39,360 bases of DNA, taken from B33-G16 sp964611035. Its GTDB lineage: Bacteria > Desulfobacterota > DSM-4660 > Desulfatiglandales > B25-G16. The stretch covers positions 1 to 39,360 of the forward strand of contig CAZSWT010000028.1 of NCBI GenBank assembly GCA_964611035.1. The letters are read 5' to 3'. This document shows positions 24,029-32,640 of the stretch, piece after piece. Each line of letters opens with the position of its first letter. The stretch's first letter is position 1. A program made the translations under genes and the position numbers. The notes beneath the pieces are model-generated. The model saw only the letters and a list, made by a program, of their open reading frames with translations, had not been told where the DNA came from and made no database searches.

Positions 24029-25588
24029 ATGGGTAAAATAGTAATAGATCCTGTAACGCGAATTGAAGGACACCTCAAGGTAGAGACAATTGTCGATGGC
24101 GGAGAGGTCAAGGAGGCCGGGTGCTCGGGAATGCTTTTTAGGGGATTCGAGAAGATACTGGAGGGCAGAGACCCTCGAGATGCCCAGCTGATAACCGAGA
24201 GAATCTGTGGGGTCTGCAATCACTGTCACACCACAGCATCGGCATTGAGTCTGGATAGCGCCTTTGGGATTGCAGACAAGATACCTGATAACGCTCGCCA
24301 TATGAGAAACTTGACCATGGGGTTCCATCAGGTTCAGGATCATATCCTCCACTTTTACCACTTAGCTGCCCTTGATTATGTAGACGTTACAAAGGTGGCA
24401 ACCTATGAAGGAAATGATCGAACCCTGAAGAGCATAAAGGCCTTTATCTCACGAGGTGAACTTGCCCCCTTTGTACCGCGCTATGAAGGGGATTACCGTT
24501 TTTCGCCAGCCCTCGACCAAGAGCTGGTTTCCCATTATGTCCAGGCATTAGACATGAGGCATAAAGGGCATGAAGCAACAGCGGTACTGGCTGGAAAGCT
24601 TCCCCATGCATGTGCGGTGACACCGGGAGGTATGACGGAAATTCCCACTGTTGATAAGATTGCTACACTCCTTGCGCGGGCAAGGGAAATCAGGGAATTT
24701 GTTGAGGATATATATGTTCCCGATGTGATAAAGGTTGCAGAGACCTATGGCGATTACTTTGAAATTGGAAAAGGTTGCGGGCGATTTCTGTCTTACGGGA
24801 TTTTTGACCTGGACGGGAGCGACCCGGACTACACAAAGAGAGCGCGACTATTCAAGCAGGGGAGTACATCGGTAGGCTTAGAACATTCACCCCTTGACCT
24901 GGATCAGATCAATGAGTGGATTAAATATTCATGGTACGAGGACAACACCTCAGGACTTCATCCATTTGATGGAGAGACCAGGCCCATGCCCCGTAAAGAG
25001 GGAGGTTATTCCTGGATAAAGGCCCCACGCTACAATGGGGAGGTATACGAGGTTGGCCCATTGGCAAGGATTGCTGTGGGATATGCTGCGGGTGATCCGG
25101 CAACAAAGGAAATGGTGAACTTCGTGCTCGACTATTTCAAGGCCTCTCCAGACGTCCTTTTTTCAGTCCTCGGAAGGCATGCAGCCCGAGCACTCTGTGC
25201 CTTACACATAGCCAAGAATCTGGAAGACTGGGTTCTCTCGTTGAAACCGGGGGAACCGGCGTATATTGATTACACAATGCCTGAAGAGGGAACCGGCGTG
25301 GGGATAGTAGATGCAGCTCGAGGGGCTTTGGGGCACTGGATTGTCATTAAAGATCGAAAGATTCATAAATATCAATGTGTCGTACCTACAACATGGAATG
25401 CATCTCCAATGGATGATATGGGTAACCATGGTCCCATTGAGCAGGCCTTGATAGGGACACGGGTGAGGGATGAGAAAAATCCATTTGAAATAGTGCGGAT
25501 AGTGAGATCATTTGACCCATGTATTGCCTGCGCTGTTCATTTGTTGAATCATAAGGGACGAGAATTAAGAAGATATATAATAGCTTAA
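24029..25588 (+). CDS. [NiFe] hydrogenase large subunit
   Basis: 519 residues from the ATG at 24029, which has GGAGG upstream; the longer frame from TTG 24002 overlaps the small-subunit gene without a ribosome site. The nickel ligand motif L1 is RICGVCNHCH (C60, C63), and L2 is DPCIACAVH (C498, C501, H504). Cys, not Sec, occupies the L2 position, so it is not a NiFeSe enzyme. Fifteen residues follow His504 and should be removed by the maturation protease encoded at 27406. No transmembrane or diaphorase partner lies beside it. The next genes are metV and metF, which raises the question of electron delivery to methylene-THF reduction. Confidence 0.92.
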   Translation: MGKIVIDPVTRIEGHLKVETIVDGGEVKEAGCSGMLFRGFEKILEGRDPRDAQLITERICGVCNHCHTTASALSLDSAFGIADKIPDNARHMRNLTMGFHQVQDHILHFYHLAALDYVDVTKVATYEGNDRTLKSIKAFISRGELAPFVPRYEGDYRFSPALDQELVSHYVQALDMRHKGHEATAVLAGKLPHACAVTPGGMTEIPTVDKIATLLARAREIREFVEDIYVPDVIKVAETYGDYFEIGKGCGRFLSYGIFDLDGSDPDYTKRARLFKQGSTSVGLEHSPLDLDQINEWIKYSWYEDNTSGLHPFDGETRPMPRKEGGYSWIKAPRYNGEVYEVGPLARIAVGYAAGDPATKEMVNFVLDYFKASPDVLFSVLGRHAARALCALHIAKNLEDWVLSLKPGEPAYIDYTMPEEGTGVGIVDAARGALGHWIVIKDRKIHKYQCVVPTTWNASPMDDMGNHGPIEQALIGTRVRDEKNPFEIVRIVRSFDPCIACAVHLLNHKGRELRRYIIA

Positions 25589-25705
25589 CCCTATAACGTC
25601 ATTTATGATTTCTTATCCAAATATGGAATATTGTTTTTTAGCTACAACAAAATAGATTACCGATAATTACTTAAATTACGTAACAGGGTTAACAGGAGAG
25701 TAACA

Positions 25706-26401
25706 ATGCTAAGGTCAGAACAGAAGCCTTTTGAGGAAATATTAAGGTATCTGGAGGGTGAAGATAAAGTATTTATTGTGGGGTGTGACGGATGCGCACA
25801 GGCCAGCCAGACCGGAGGATTACCTCAGGTGCTGGAGATGAAAGAGCGGTTAGAAGGGGAGGGGAAGACAGTATCAGGTTACAGCGTTGTTGATTTCCTC
25901 TGCCAGAAGGCCCTCGTGGCTTCAAGGCTAAGGCCCCTCGAGGATACGATAATGAAGTCAGATTCCCTCTTGGTGCTATGCTGTGGTATCGGTATTCAAA
26001 CTGCGGCAACCATGGTAAAGAAACCGGTACACCCCGGTTGCAATACGATAAACCTTGGGGGCTCCCGAGGTGAATGGCGGGGATCGGAGAGGTGTATGGA
26101 GTGCGGGGATTGTCTGCTGGAATATACTGGTGGAATCTGCCCGCTCACAGTCTGTTCAAAGGGCCTGAGAAATGGGCCATGCGGAGGCGCTTCCAATGGT
26201 AAATGCGAAGTAAGCCCTGAGAAACCCTGCGGGTGGGAGCTGATTTATGCACGCCTAAAAGAGACTGGAAGGCTTGATGTGCTAAAGACATTTATCCCTC
26301 CCAAGGATTGGAACAAGATGAGGCCCAGACCAGAAATGCTTTCCACATCCATGTGGGCTCTTGAGCAAATGGATGAATCAAGGGAGGAGGGCACAGTATA
26401 A
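25706..26401 (+). CDS. metV: MetV, Fe-S partner of methylenetetrahydrofolate reductase
   Basis: A 231-residue protein of the MTHFR C-terminal/MetV family, which binds zinc and iron-sulfur and partners MetF in the methyl branch of the Wood-Ljungdahl pathway. It is cysteine-rich: GCDGCAQ near residues 26-32, CCGIGIQ near 93, then CMECGDCLL, GICPLTVCSKGL, GPCGG and CGWELIY between about 130 and 181. The stop shares one base with the metF ATG (TAATG), so the two are translationally coupled. The ATG is preceded by AACAGGAGAG. Confidence 0.85.
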   Translation: MLRSEQKPFEEILRYLEGEDKVFIVGCDGCAQASQTGGLPQVLEMKERLEGEGKTVSGYSVVDFLCQKALVASRLRPLEDTIMKSDSLLVLCCGIGIQTAATMVKKPVHPGCNTINLGGSRGEWRGSERCMECGDCLLEYTGGICPLTVCSKGLRNGPCGGASNGKCEVSPEKPCGWELIYARLKETGRLDVLKTFIPPKDWNKMRPRPEMLSTSMWALEQMDESREEGTV

Positions 26402-27279
26402 TGGCTCTAAAAGAAGCATTAGATGGCGGTAAATTTGCTGTTACAACTGAGGTCGGTCCCTTAAAGGGGACAGACATATCGGAGATTATGGAGCTGGCAG
26501 AAATCCTTAATGGAAAAGTGGACGGAGTAAATGTAACCGATCAGCAGAGCGCGGTCATGAGGCTTGGCTCACTTGCGACCTGCTCCATACTTGTAGAAAA
26601 GGGCATGGATCCCGTTTTTCAGATGACCTGCCGTGATAGAAACAGGATCGCCCTGCAATCTGATCTACTAAGCGCCTCTGTTCTTGGAATCAAAAACGTG
26701 CTGGTTATTTCAGGCGATTATCCCACCCTGGGAGATCATATCGATGCCAAGGACGTTTATGACCTGGACTCAGAGCAATTGATCTGGACGATTAATCGAA
26801 TGAATGAAGGGTATGATCTGGCAGGTAATGAACTTCAAGGAAAGACCGATCTCTTTGTTGGAGCAGTGGTGAAACCAGTGTCCGATACAGACGAATCATT
26901 CGAGCTCCAGCTTACCATGATGGAGAAAAAGATCAGCGTGGGGGCACGGTTTTTCCAGACACAGGCAGTTTACGATGTTGAGGCTTTTGAAAAATTCATG
27001 AAGCAGGCGGCACAGTTCAAGGTGCCTGTTTTGGCAGGGGTTATTCCTCTGAAGTCCGCTGGTATGGCGCGATATATGAACAAGAATGTGTCGGGTGTAT
27101 TTTTACCTGAGCACATGATCGACGATATGGCCAAGGCAAAAGACAAGGCAGCAACCGGGTTGGAGATCGCTGCGCAGCTTATGAGAGATCTCAAGGATCT
27201 CAGCCAGGGGGTCCACATAATGGCAATTGGTTGGGAGAAAAAGGTTCCCGATATTTTAAGTCTTGCTAACCTTGCCTGA
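26401..27279 (+). CDS. metF: Methylenetetrahydrofolate reductase MetF
   Basis: A 292-residue TIM-barrel flavoprotein that reduces 5,10-methylene-THF to 5-methyl-THF, or runs in reverse in acetate oxidisers. Family marks are FAVTTEVGPLKGTD near 12-25, the GVNVTDQQSA region, QMTCRDRNR near 78-86 and VLVISGDYPTLGDH near 100-113. It is fused in operon to metV. The MetVF type, rather than NADH-linked MetF alone, is typical of acetogens and of sulfate reducers with the Wood-Ljungdahl pathway. No other pathway gene is in the window. Confidence 0.88.
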   Translation: MALKEALDGGKFAVTTEVGPLKGTDISEIMELAEILNGKVDGVNVTDQQSAVMRLGSLATCSILVEKGMDPVFQMTCRDRNRIALQSDLLSASVLGIKNVLVISGDYPTLGDHIDAKDVYDLDSEQLIWTINRMNEGYDLAGNELQGKTDLFVGAVVKPVSDTDESFELQLTMMEKKISVGARFFQTQAVYDVEAFEKFMKQAAQFKVPVLAGVIPLKSAGMARYMNKNVSGVFLPEHMIDDMAKAKDKAATGLEIAAQLMRDLKDLSQGVHIMAIGWEKKVPDILSLANLA

Positions 27280-27306
27280 GCGAGAACCGAAAAAAGGAGC
27301 TCGATC

Positions 27307-27358
27307 ATATCCCTTATGGAAACCTATCCTTAAGGGATATTTCATTTGCCTTTTTTTA
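27307..27358 (+). terminator. Probable terminator after metF
   Basis: A 10-bp perfect stem ATATCCCTTA/TAAGGGATAT (27307-27316, 27331-27340) with a 14-nt loop, followed by a T-rich stretch ending CTTTTTTT. It separates hydrogenase/metVF from the hyp genes. Confidence 0.6.
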
Positions 27359-27405
27359 GAATACCATATTCCGCTGTTATGGAACTGCAGGGAGCTTTTA
27401 GTACA

Positions 27406-27873
27406 ATGGCACAGAAAAATGTAATTATACTTGGCGTTGGGAACCTGATCCTCAAGGACGAAGGGGTTGGCGTTCACGTAGTGAAAGAAATGGAAAATAG
27501 AGAACTGCCGCCAGGGGTTGAGGTCATTGATGGTGGTACTGCTACGATGGACCTGTTATCGATTATCTATGAGAGTGAGAGGATTATTGTTATTGATGCC
27601 CTGACATCAGGAGGGGAGCCGGGCACCATCTACCGGTGCCTTCCCGAGGATCTTATGGGTGCTGATGAGAGGCCTCTTTCCCTTCATCAAGTCGATCTTT
27701 TGGATGTCTTGTTAATGGCGAGGCAGCTCGGCGGACATGCCTCTGTAGTTATTATCGGCATTGAGCCCAAGGAAATTTCATGTGGCATGGAGCTCACTCC
27801 GGAGGTAAAGGCCGCGGTGCCAAAGGTGATAAAGGCGACCTTTAAAGAGCTCAAGGGAATGGGATATGCATGA
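27406..27873 (+). CDS. Hydrogenase maturation protease (HyaD/HybD/HycI family)
   Basis: About 155 residues from MAQKNVIILGVGN; the frame extends 20 residues upstream, but the family starts here. This endoprotease removes the C-terminal peptide of the hydrogenase large subunit after nickel insertion. Family residues seen are GNLILKDEGVGVHV (the Glu of the DEG motif), VIDGGTATMDLL and VIDALTSGGEPGT (the nickel-sensing Asp), and LSLHQVDLLDVL (His). The large subunit encoded at 24029 retains a 15-residue tail, its natural substrate. The gene overlaps hypA by 8 nt. Confidence 0.87.
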   Translation: MAQKNVIILGVGNLILKDEGVGVHVVKEMENRELPPGVEVIDGGTATMDLLSIIYESERIIVIDALTSGGEPGTIYRCLPEDLMGADERPLSLHQVDLLDVLLMARQLGGHASVVIIGIEPKEISCGMELTPEVKAAVPKVIKATFKELKGMGYA

Positions 27874-28216
27874 ATTCGGGATAGCCCAGAGCCTCCTCGA
27901 GATTATAGAGCAGGAAGCCCTTCCATATAGGAGGGCAAAGGTTACACGGGTTACATTGCAGATCGGGAGGTTGAGTGGAGTAATGCCAGATGCCCTGAGA
28001 TTTGCCTTTGAGGCTCTCAGAGCAGGAGGGATAGCTGAAGAGAGTTCCCTTGAGATTGAGGAGATACCGTTGAGGATAAAATGTAATCAGTGTGGGGAGA
28101 TAAGCATCTTGGAAGATCCTTTTTTGATATGCCCTTATTGTGAGGCAATAGATGTGGAGATGATAGCAGGAAGGGAACTGGAAATAAGAAACATGGAGAT
28201 AGAAGATGGAAATTAA
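27866..28216 (+). CDS. hypA: Hydrogenase nickel-insertion protein HypA
   Basis: A 116-residue protein with the N-terminal MHEFGIAQSLL, whose His2 is the known nickel ligand. Its zinc site comprises CNQCG (about 72-75) and CPYC (about 91-94). It works with HypB to deliver nickel to the large subunit. It overlaps the protease gene by 8 nt and hypB by 11 nt. Confidence 0.92.
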   Translation: MHEFGIAQSLLEIIEQEALPYRRAKVTRVTLQIGRLSGVMPDALRFAFEALRAGGIAEESSLEIEEIPLRIKCNQCGEISILEDPFLICPYCEAIDVEMIAGRELEIRNMEIEDGN

Positions 28217-28862
28217 GGTAGTCAGAAACATCCTTGAGGCAAACGAAGTGATAGCTTCTCAAAGCAGAACGATTTTTGCTGAGAAAGGGATTTACGTGCT
28301 CAACCTGATGGGAAGCCCTGGAGCAGGCAAGACAACGCTCCTTGAACAAACAGTAGAACATCTCAAAGACAAAAACCGTATTGCAGTTATTGAAGGAGAC
28401 ATCGCTACCTCGCGTGATGCGGAGAGGATTGCTCATCATGCCATCCCTGCTGTCCAGATAAACACGGGAGGTGCCTGCCACCTCGACGGAAATATGGTAA
28501 GGGGAGTGCTCAAAGAGTTTGATTTAAACCAGATAGATCTTCTCATTGTAGAGAACGTCGGAAACCTTGTGTGCCCCGCAGAGTTTAACATCGGTGAGAA
28601 TGATAAGGTGATGATCATCTCTGTTACAGAGGGTGATGATAAACCACAGAAATATCCCCTTATGTTTCAGGTTTCCACTGTGTTGCTGCTGAACAAGATC
28701 GACCTTCTTCCCTACCTGGACTTTGACATGGAGCGATTTCAAGGCGATGCGCTTAAGGTCAACCCAAAGCTCAAAATCATGGCTATATCCTGTAAAACAG
28801 GTGAGGGCCTCGACACCTGGTTCGAATGGATTAAGGATAAGGTGAGCACAAAGGATAGATAA
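28206..28862 (+). CDS. hypB: Hydrogenase nickel-insertion GTPase HypB
   Basis: A 218-residue GTPase. P-loop GSPGAGKTT is near residues 36-44; EGDIATSRDAERI, NTGGACHLDG (with the conserved metal-binding Cys-His) and the base-specificity sequence NKIDLLPY follow. It lacks the N-terminal CxxCGC motif and the His-rich stretch found in some HypB proteins, so it probably does not store nickel. The start lies inside hypA; the stop overlaps the hypF start (TAATG). Confidence 0.92.
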   Translation: MEIKVVRNILEANEVIASQSRTIFAEKGIYVLNLMGSPGAGKTTLLEQTVEHLKDKNRIAVIEGDIATSRDAERIAHHAIPAVQINTGGACHLDGNMVRGVLKEFDLNQIDLLIVENVGNLVCPAEFNIGENDKVMIISVTEGDDKPQKYPLMFQVSTVLLLNKIDLLPYLDFDMERFQGDALKVNPKLKIMAISCKTGEGLDTWFEWIKDKVSTKDR

Positions 28863-31120
28863 TGGAAGCAATTAGGGCCTGTGTGCAGATAAAAGGTGTT
28901 GTCCAGGGCGTGGGATTTCGTCCCTTTGTGTACGACCTTGCCCTGGAAAATGATCTTAAGGGATGGGTCCTTAATGATGAAAAGGGGGTAACAATAGAGA
29001 TAGAGGGGAAAAAAGATAGAGTAAATACATTCCTTTTCGGGCTCTCTTCTCCTCCTCCTATTGCCAGAATAGAAAAGACCGCCATCCTTTATCTTTCACC
29101 TTTCGGTTATCATGACTTCGAAATAAAAAAAAGCAAAGAAGGTGAAGGGAAGCTCGCTTTGATTTCTCCTGATATTGCCACATGCAAGGATTGCCTGAAT
29201 GAGCTCTTTGACCCTCAAGATCGCCGCTTTCGCTATCCCTTTATCAACTGCACAAACTGCGGTCCTCGCTTTACTATTATCAAGGATGTTCCCTACGACA
29301 GAGATAATACCACTATGGCCCCCTTCACAATGTGTCCAACTTGTAGCAGTGAATATCACAATCCATCAAATAGGCGTTTCCATGCGCAACCAAATGCCTG
29401 CCCAGAGTGCGGACCAACACTCCAGCTCTTTACTAACTCAGGTAAAATGATCACAACCCATGATCCTGTAGAAGAGACGATTGTTCTACTTAAGAGGGGT
29501 AAGATTGTAGCTATAAAAGGCCTTGGGGGTTTTCACCTGGCCTGTGATGCGACTAAAGAGGAGGTCGTCGCAGGTCTACGGGCGAGAAAATATAGAGAGG
29601 ACAAACCGTTTGCCCTTATGTGCAGGGACTTGGAGGTCGTTAAAGGTCTATGCATTATAGATGTTGTATCAAGGGATCTCCTTAACAGCAAGGAGAGGCC
29701 GATTGTTATTCTTCCGAGGAAAGTAGGTGCAAAGATAGCCCCATCCGTTGCTCCTTTTCAGAAGACTCTTGGGGTGATGCTTCCTTATACACCACTTCAC
29801 CATCTTCTTTTTAGTGAAGGAGTTGATGCCCTTGTTATGACAAGTGGAAATGTAAGCGATGAACCCATCGTTTTTAAAGATACAGAGGCCTTTTCCCGGC
29901 TTCGCAATATTGCAGATTTCTTTTTGGTGCATGATAGAGAAATCCATACACGATGCGATGACTCGGTGGTTAAGCTATTAAAGGAAACGGTAACATTTTT
30001 AAGGAGGGCTCGAGGTTTTGCTCCATTTCCCATCAAATTAAATAAAGAAGGAAAACATATCCTTGCCTGTGGAGCAGACCTAAAGAACACATTTTGCCTA
30101 ACAAAAGGTGATTATGCCTTTTTGAGCCAGCATATAGGGGACATGGAGAACTTTGAGACAATGAGCTCCTTTGAACAAGGCATAGAGCTCTTCAAACAAC
30201 TGTTTCAGATAGAGCCCGAGCTTGTCGTACATGACCTCCATCCTGACTATTTTTCTACCAGGTATGCGATGGGACTTGACATACCCAAAATAGGGATTCA
30301 ACATCATTTTGCCCATGCACTAAGCTGTATGGCAGAATATGGGAGCGTTGGGCCTGCGCTTGCAGTAGTGCTGGATGGCACAGGATATGGAGAAGATGGC
30401 ACAGTATGGGGCGGGGAATTTCTGGAGGTGAGTGTTCAGGGATACACACGCTTAGGGCATTTAAAACAAATCCCCCTGCCCGGGGGCGATAAAGCAGTAT
30501 GGGAACCATGGAGGATGGCAGCAGCCTACCTTGAAAGGATCTATGGAGATTTTAAAGGGCTTCACATACCTTTCGTAGAGGATCTTGACCTTGAGCGATG
30601 GTTGCAAATACAATTGGCGGTGAAGGCTCGGATAAACTCACCCTTGTGCTCCAGTATGGGACGGCTCTTCGATGCAGTGAGCGCTCTTCTGAATGTGAGG
30701 CGGTCAGTCAACTACGAAGGCCAGGCAGCAGTGGAACTTGAACAGATGGTGAAAGAGGGAGAGTTAGGTGAGTATCCTTTTGAAATTTTTGAGCAAAAGG
30801 GAGGTCTTATCATCGATCCCGATCCCATTATTGAGGCAATTGTAAAGGATATAAAACTGAAAGAGAGTCCCTCTATTATTTCTACTCGTTTCCACAATTC
30901 CATAGCACGGGTTATATCCCGGATGGCTAAAAAGATAAGGGAGAAAACCGGTTTATCGGATGTATTCCTGAGTGGCAGGGTCTTTCAGAATACATTCCTT
31001 CTCGAAAAGGCATGGGATATCCTAAATGAGGATGGTTTCAGGGTTCATATTCATCAAAAGCTCCCTCCTAATGATGGATGTATATCACTTGGACAGGCCT
31101 TTTATGCACTCCACCGTTAA
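28862..31120 (+). CDS. hypF: Carbamoyltransferase HypF
   Basis: A 752-residue enzyme that makes the thiocarbamate on HypE from carbamoyl phosphate, the source of the CN ligands. Domains in order: acylphosphatase (KGVVQGVGFRPFVYD, 1-90), two zinc fingers (CKDC...CTNC and CPTC...CPEC, about 105-190), YrdC-like (about 200-385) and Kae1-like with HHFAHALSCMAEYG near 480. The length is standard. It is separated from hypC by a repeat element, so the downstream hypCDE may be less tightly coupled. Confidence 0.93.
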   Translation: MEAIRACVQIKGVVQGVGFRPFVYDLALENDLKGWVLNDEKGVTIEIEGKKDRVNTFLFGLSSPPPIARIEKTAILYLSPFGYHDFEIKKSKEGEGKLALISPDIATCKDCLNELFDPQDRRFRYPFINCTNCGPRFTIIKDVPYDRDNTTMAPFTMCPTCSSEYHNPSNRRFHAQPNACPECGPTLQLFTNSGKMITTHDPVEETIVLLKRGKIVAIKGLGGFHLACDATKEEVVAGLRARKYREDKPFALMCRDLEVVKGLCIIDVVSRDLLNSKERPIVILPRKVGAKIAPSVAPFQKTLGVMLPYTPLHHLLFSEGVDALVMTSGNVSDEPIVFKDTEAFSRLRNIADFFLVHDREIHTRCDDSVVKLLKETVTFLRRARGFAPFPIKLNKEGKHILACGADLKNTFCLTKGDYAFLSQHIGDMENFETMSSFEQGIELFKQLFQIEPELVVHDLHPDYFSTRYAMGLDIPKIGIQHHFAHALSCMAEYGSVGPALAVVLDGTGYGEDGTVWGGEFLEVSVQGYTRLGHLKQIPLPGGDKAVWEPWRMAAAYLERIYGDFKGLHIPFVEDLDLERWLQIQLAVKARINSPLCSSMGRLFDAVSALLNVRRSVNYEGQAAVELEQMVKEGELGEYPFEIFEQKGGLIIDPDPIIEAIVKDIKLKESPSIISTRFHNSIARVISRMAKKIREKTGLSDVFLSGRVFQNTFLLEKAWDILNEDGFRVHIHQKLPPNDGCISLGQAFYALHR

Positions 31121-31139
31121 GGAGATTAAGTGCCTACTC

Positions 31140-31297
31140 AATGTCAAATTTCAAAATCTAAATTTCAAATCAATGTCAAATATCAAATGACTAAATTGAG
31201 TAAAAGACTGGACTATGATGAGTCCTGCCGTCACCGGATTCAATACGTTTTATCATTTTGTCATTTGGGTTTCATTTGGCATTTGAGCTTTGACATT
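31140..31297. repeat. MITE-like repeat between hypF and hypC, copy 1
   Basis: Ends AATGTCAAA (31140-31148) and TTTGACATT (31289-31297), with long AT-rich arms repeating the ATTTCAAAT and ATTTG themes, around a GC-richer centre near 31215-31250. The right end shares ATTTGAGCTTTGACATTTG with the second copy near 39250-39268. No gene is supported inside. Confidence 0.7.
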
Positions 31298-31334
31298 TGG
31301 TCAATTCCGGCTTGTCCGGGTTAGGAGATTACCA

Positions 31335-31577
31335 ATGTGCTTGGGTGTACCTGGTAAGGTTGTATTCATAAAAGAGGATATTGCCGAGGTTGACTTTGGC
31401 GGTATTAAAAGGGAAGTAAGTCTTCTGATATGCCCTGATGTTATGGAAGGGGATTATGTGCTTGTGCATGTTGGTTTTGCCATCCAGAGGCTTGAAAAGG
31501 AGGAAGCCCTGGAGACATTACGACTTTTTGAAGAAATAGAGAGAGGTTACCGTGAATCAACGGAAGAAGATAGATGA
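31335..31577 (+). CDS. hypC: Hydrogenase assembly chaperone HypC
   Basis: 80 residues starting MCLGVPGKVV, with the essential Cys2 that carries the Fe(CN)2CO unit together with HypD. The ATG at 31335 has TTAGGAG upstream; the frame continues upstream into the repeat element, but that part is not coding. It overlaps hypD by 26 nt. Confidence 0.92.
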   Translation: MCLGVPGKVVFIKEDIAEVDFGGIKREVSLLICPDVMEGDYVLVHVGFAIQRLEKEEALETLRLFEEIERGYRESTEEDR

Positions 31578-32640
31578 AGCCAGGGATGTATCCTCCATCC
31601 TCAAAGAGATCGTAAATTTTACGAATGGGCACCTCCGATTTATGGAGGTGTGTGGCACCCATACCGTTTCTATCTTCCGATCAGGCATACGATCACTCCT
31701 GCCCAAAGAAATAGAGCTTATATCTGGTCCAGGTTGTCCCGTATGTGTAACGCCTGTAGGAGAGATCGATAGGGCCGTTGCCCTGGCACGCCTACCCAAC
31801 GTGATCCTTGTGACATTTGGCGACCTGATGAGGGTTCCAGGAACCTCCTCATCCCTTAATCAGGAACGGGCGATGGGCAGAGATGTTCGAATAATCACCT
31901 CCCCTTTGGATCCCCTTGAAATTGCAATGAGAGAGCCACAAAAGAAGGTAATTTTTTTTGCAGTAGGCTTTGAAACTACTGCAGGCGCTATTGCTGCCGC
32001 TGTCAAAGAGGTAAAAAGAAAGGCAATCACTAATTTGTATATACTCTCTTCTCAAAGGCTCATACCACCAGGTATAAAGGTCTTGCTTTCCTCACAAAAT
32101 GTAAAGATAGACGGCTTTATTCTGCCTGGCCATGTAAGCGTGATAATTGGGAAAACTCCCTATTCCTTTATTGCCCAAGAATTTTCTCTTATGGGTGTAA
32201 TCACTGGCTTTGAAGCCCTTGATATCCTGGAGGGAATACACATGCTCATGCGCCAGAAGACCGAAGGGAGATCAGAAATAGAAATTCAGTACACAAGGGC
32301 GGTAAAAGATGAAGGAAATCGCCTGGCCCAACTGGTCATGGAAGAGGTCTTTGAGCCATTCAATGCCCATTGGAGGGGTCTTGGCATGATACCGGAAAGC
32401 GGCCTTATGTTAAGGGAAGAATTTAGACAAATGGATGCAGCTTTCGCATTTGACATTCCCTATGAGGAAAAGGCGGATCCTCCGGGTTGTCTATGTGGTG
32501 AGATCCTACAGGGGATTAAGAAACCCCCGGATTGCCCCTTATTTAATACACGGTGTACCCCGGAAGACCCTGTTGGGCCCTGTATGGTATCATCAGAGGG
32601 AAGTTGTGCTGCTTTTCAAAAATATGAGGTTTTCGAATGA
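31552..32640 (+). CDS. hypD: Hydrogenase assembly scaffold HypD
   Basis: A 362-residue Fe-S scaffold on which the Fe(CN)2CO moiety is built. Diagnostic motifs are FMEVCGTHT near residues 30-38, SGPGCPVCVTP near 58-68, GFETTA and the C-terminal cysteine cluster (GCLCGEILQG, CPLF, C in RCTPEDPVGPCMVSSEGSC). The start is GTG with a well-placed GAGAGG. It ends with an ATGA overlap onto hypE. Confidence 0.92.
   Translation: MNQRKKIDEARDVSSILKEIVNFTNGHLRFMEVCGTHTVSIFRSGIRSLLPKEIELISGPGCPVCVTPVGEIDRAVALARLPNVILVTFGDLMRVPGTSSSLNQERAMGRDVRIITSPLDPLEIAMREPQKKVIFFAVGFETTAGAIAAAVKEVKRKAITNLYILSSQRLIPPGIKVLLSSQNVKIDGFILPGHVSVIIGKTPYSFIAQEFSLMGVITGFEALDILEGIHMLMRQKTEGRSEIEIQYTRAVKDEGNRLAQLVMEEVFEPFNAHWRGLGMIPESGLMLREEFRQMDAAFAFDIPYEEKADPPGCLCGEILQGIKKPPDCPLFNTRCTPEDPVGPCMVSSEGSCAAFQKYEVFE

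Noticed and set aside
31130..31324. 64-codon frame between hypF and hypC, and the upstream extension of hypC
   Set aside because: Both are composed of the repeat element. HypC proteins start at MCLG, which has its own ribosome site.
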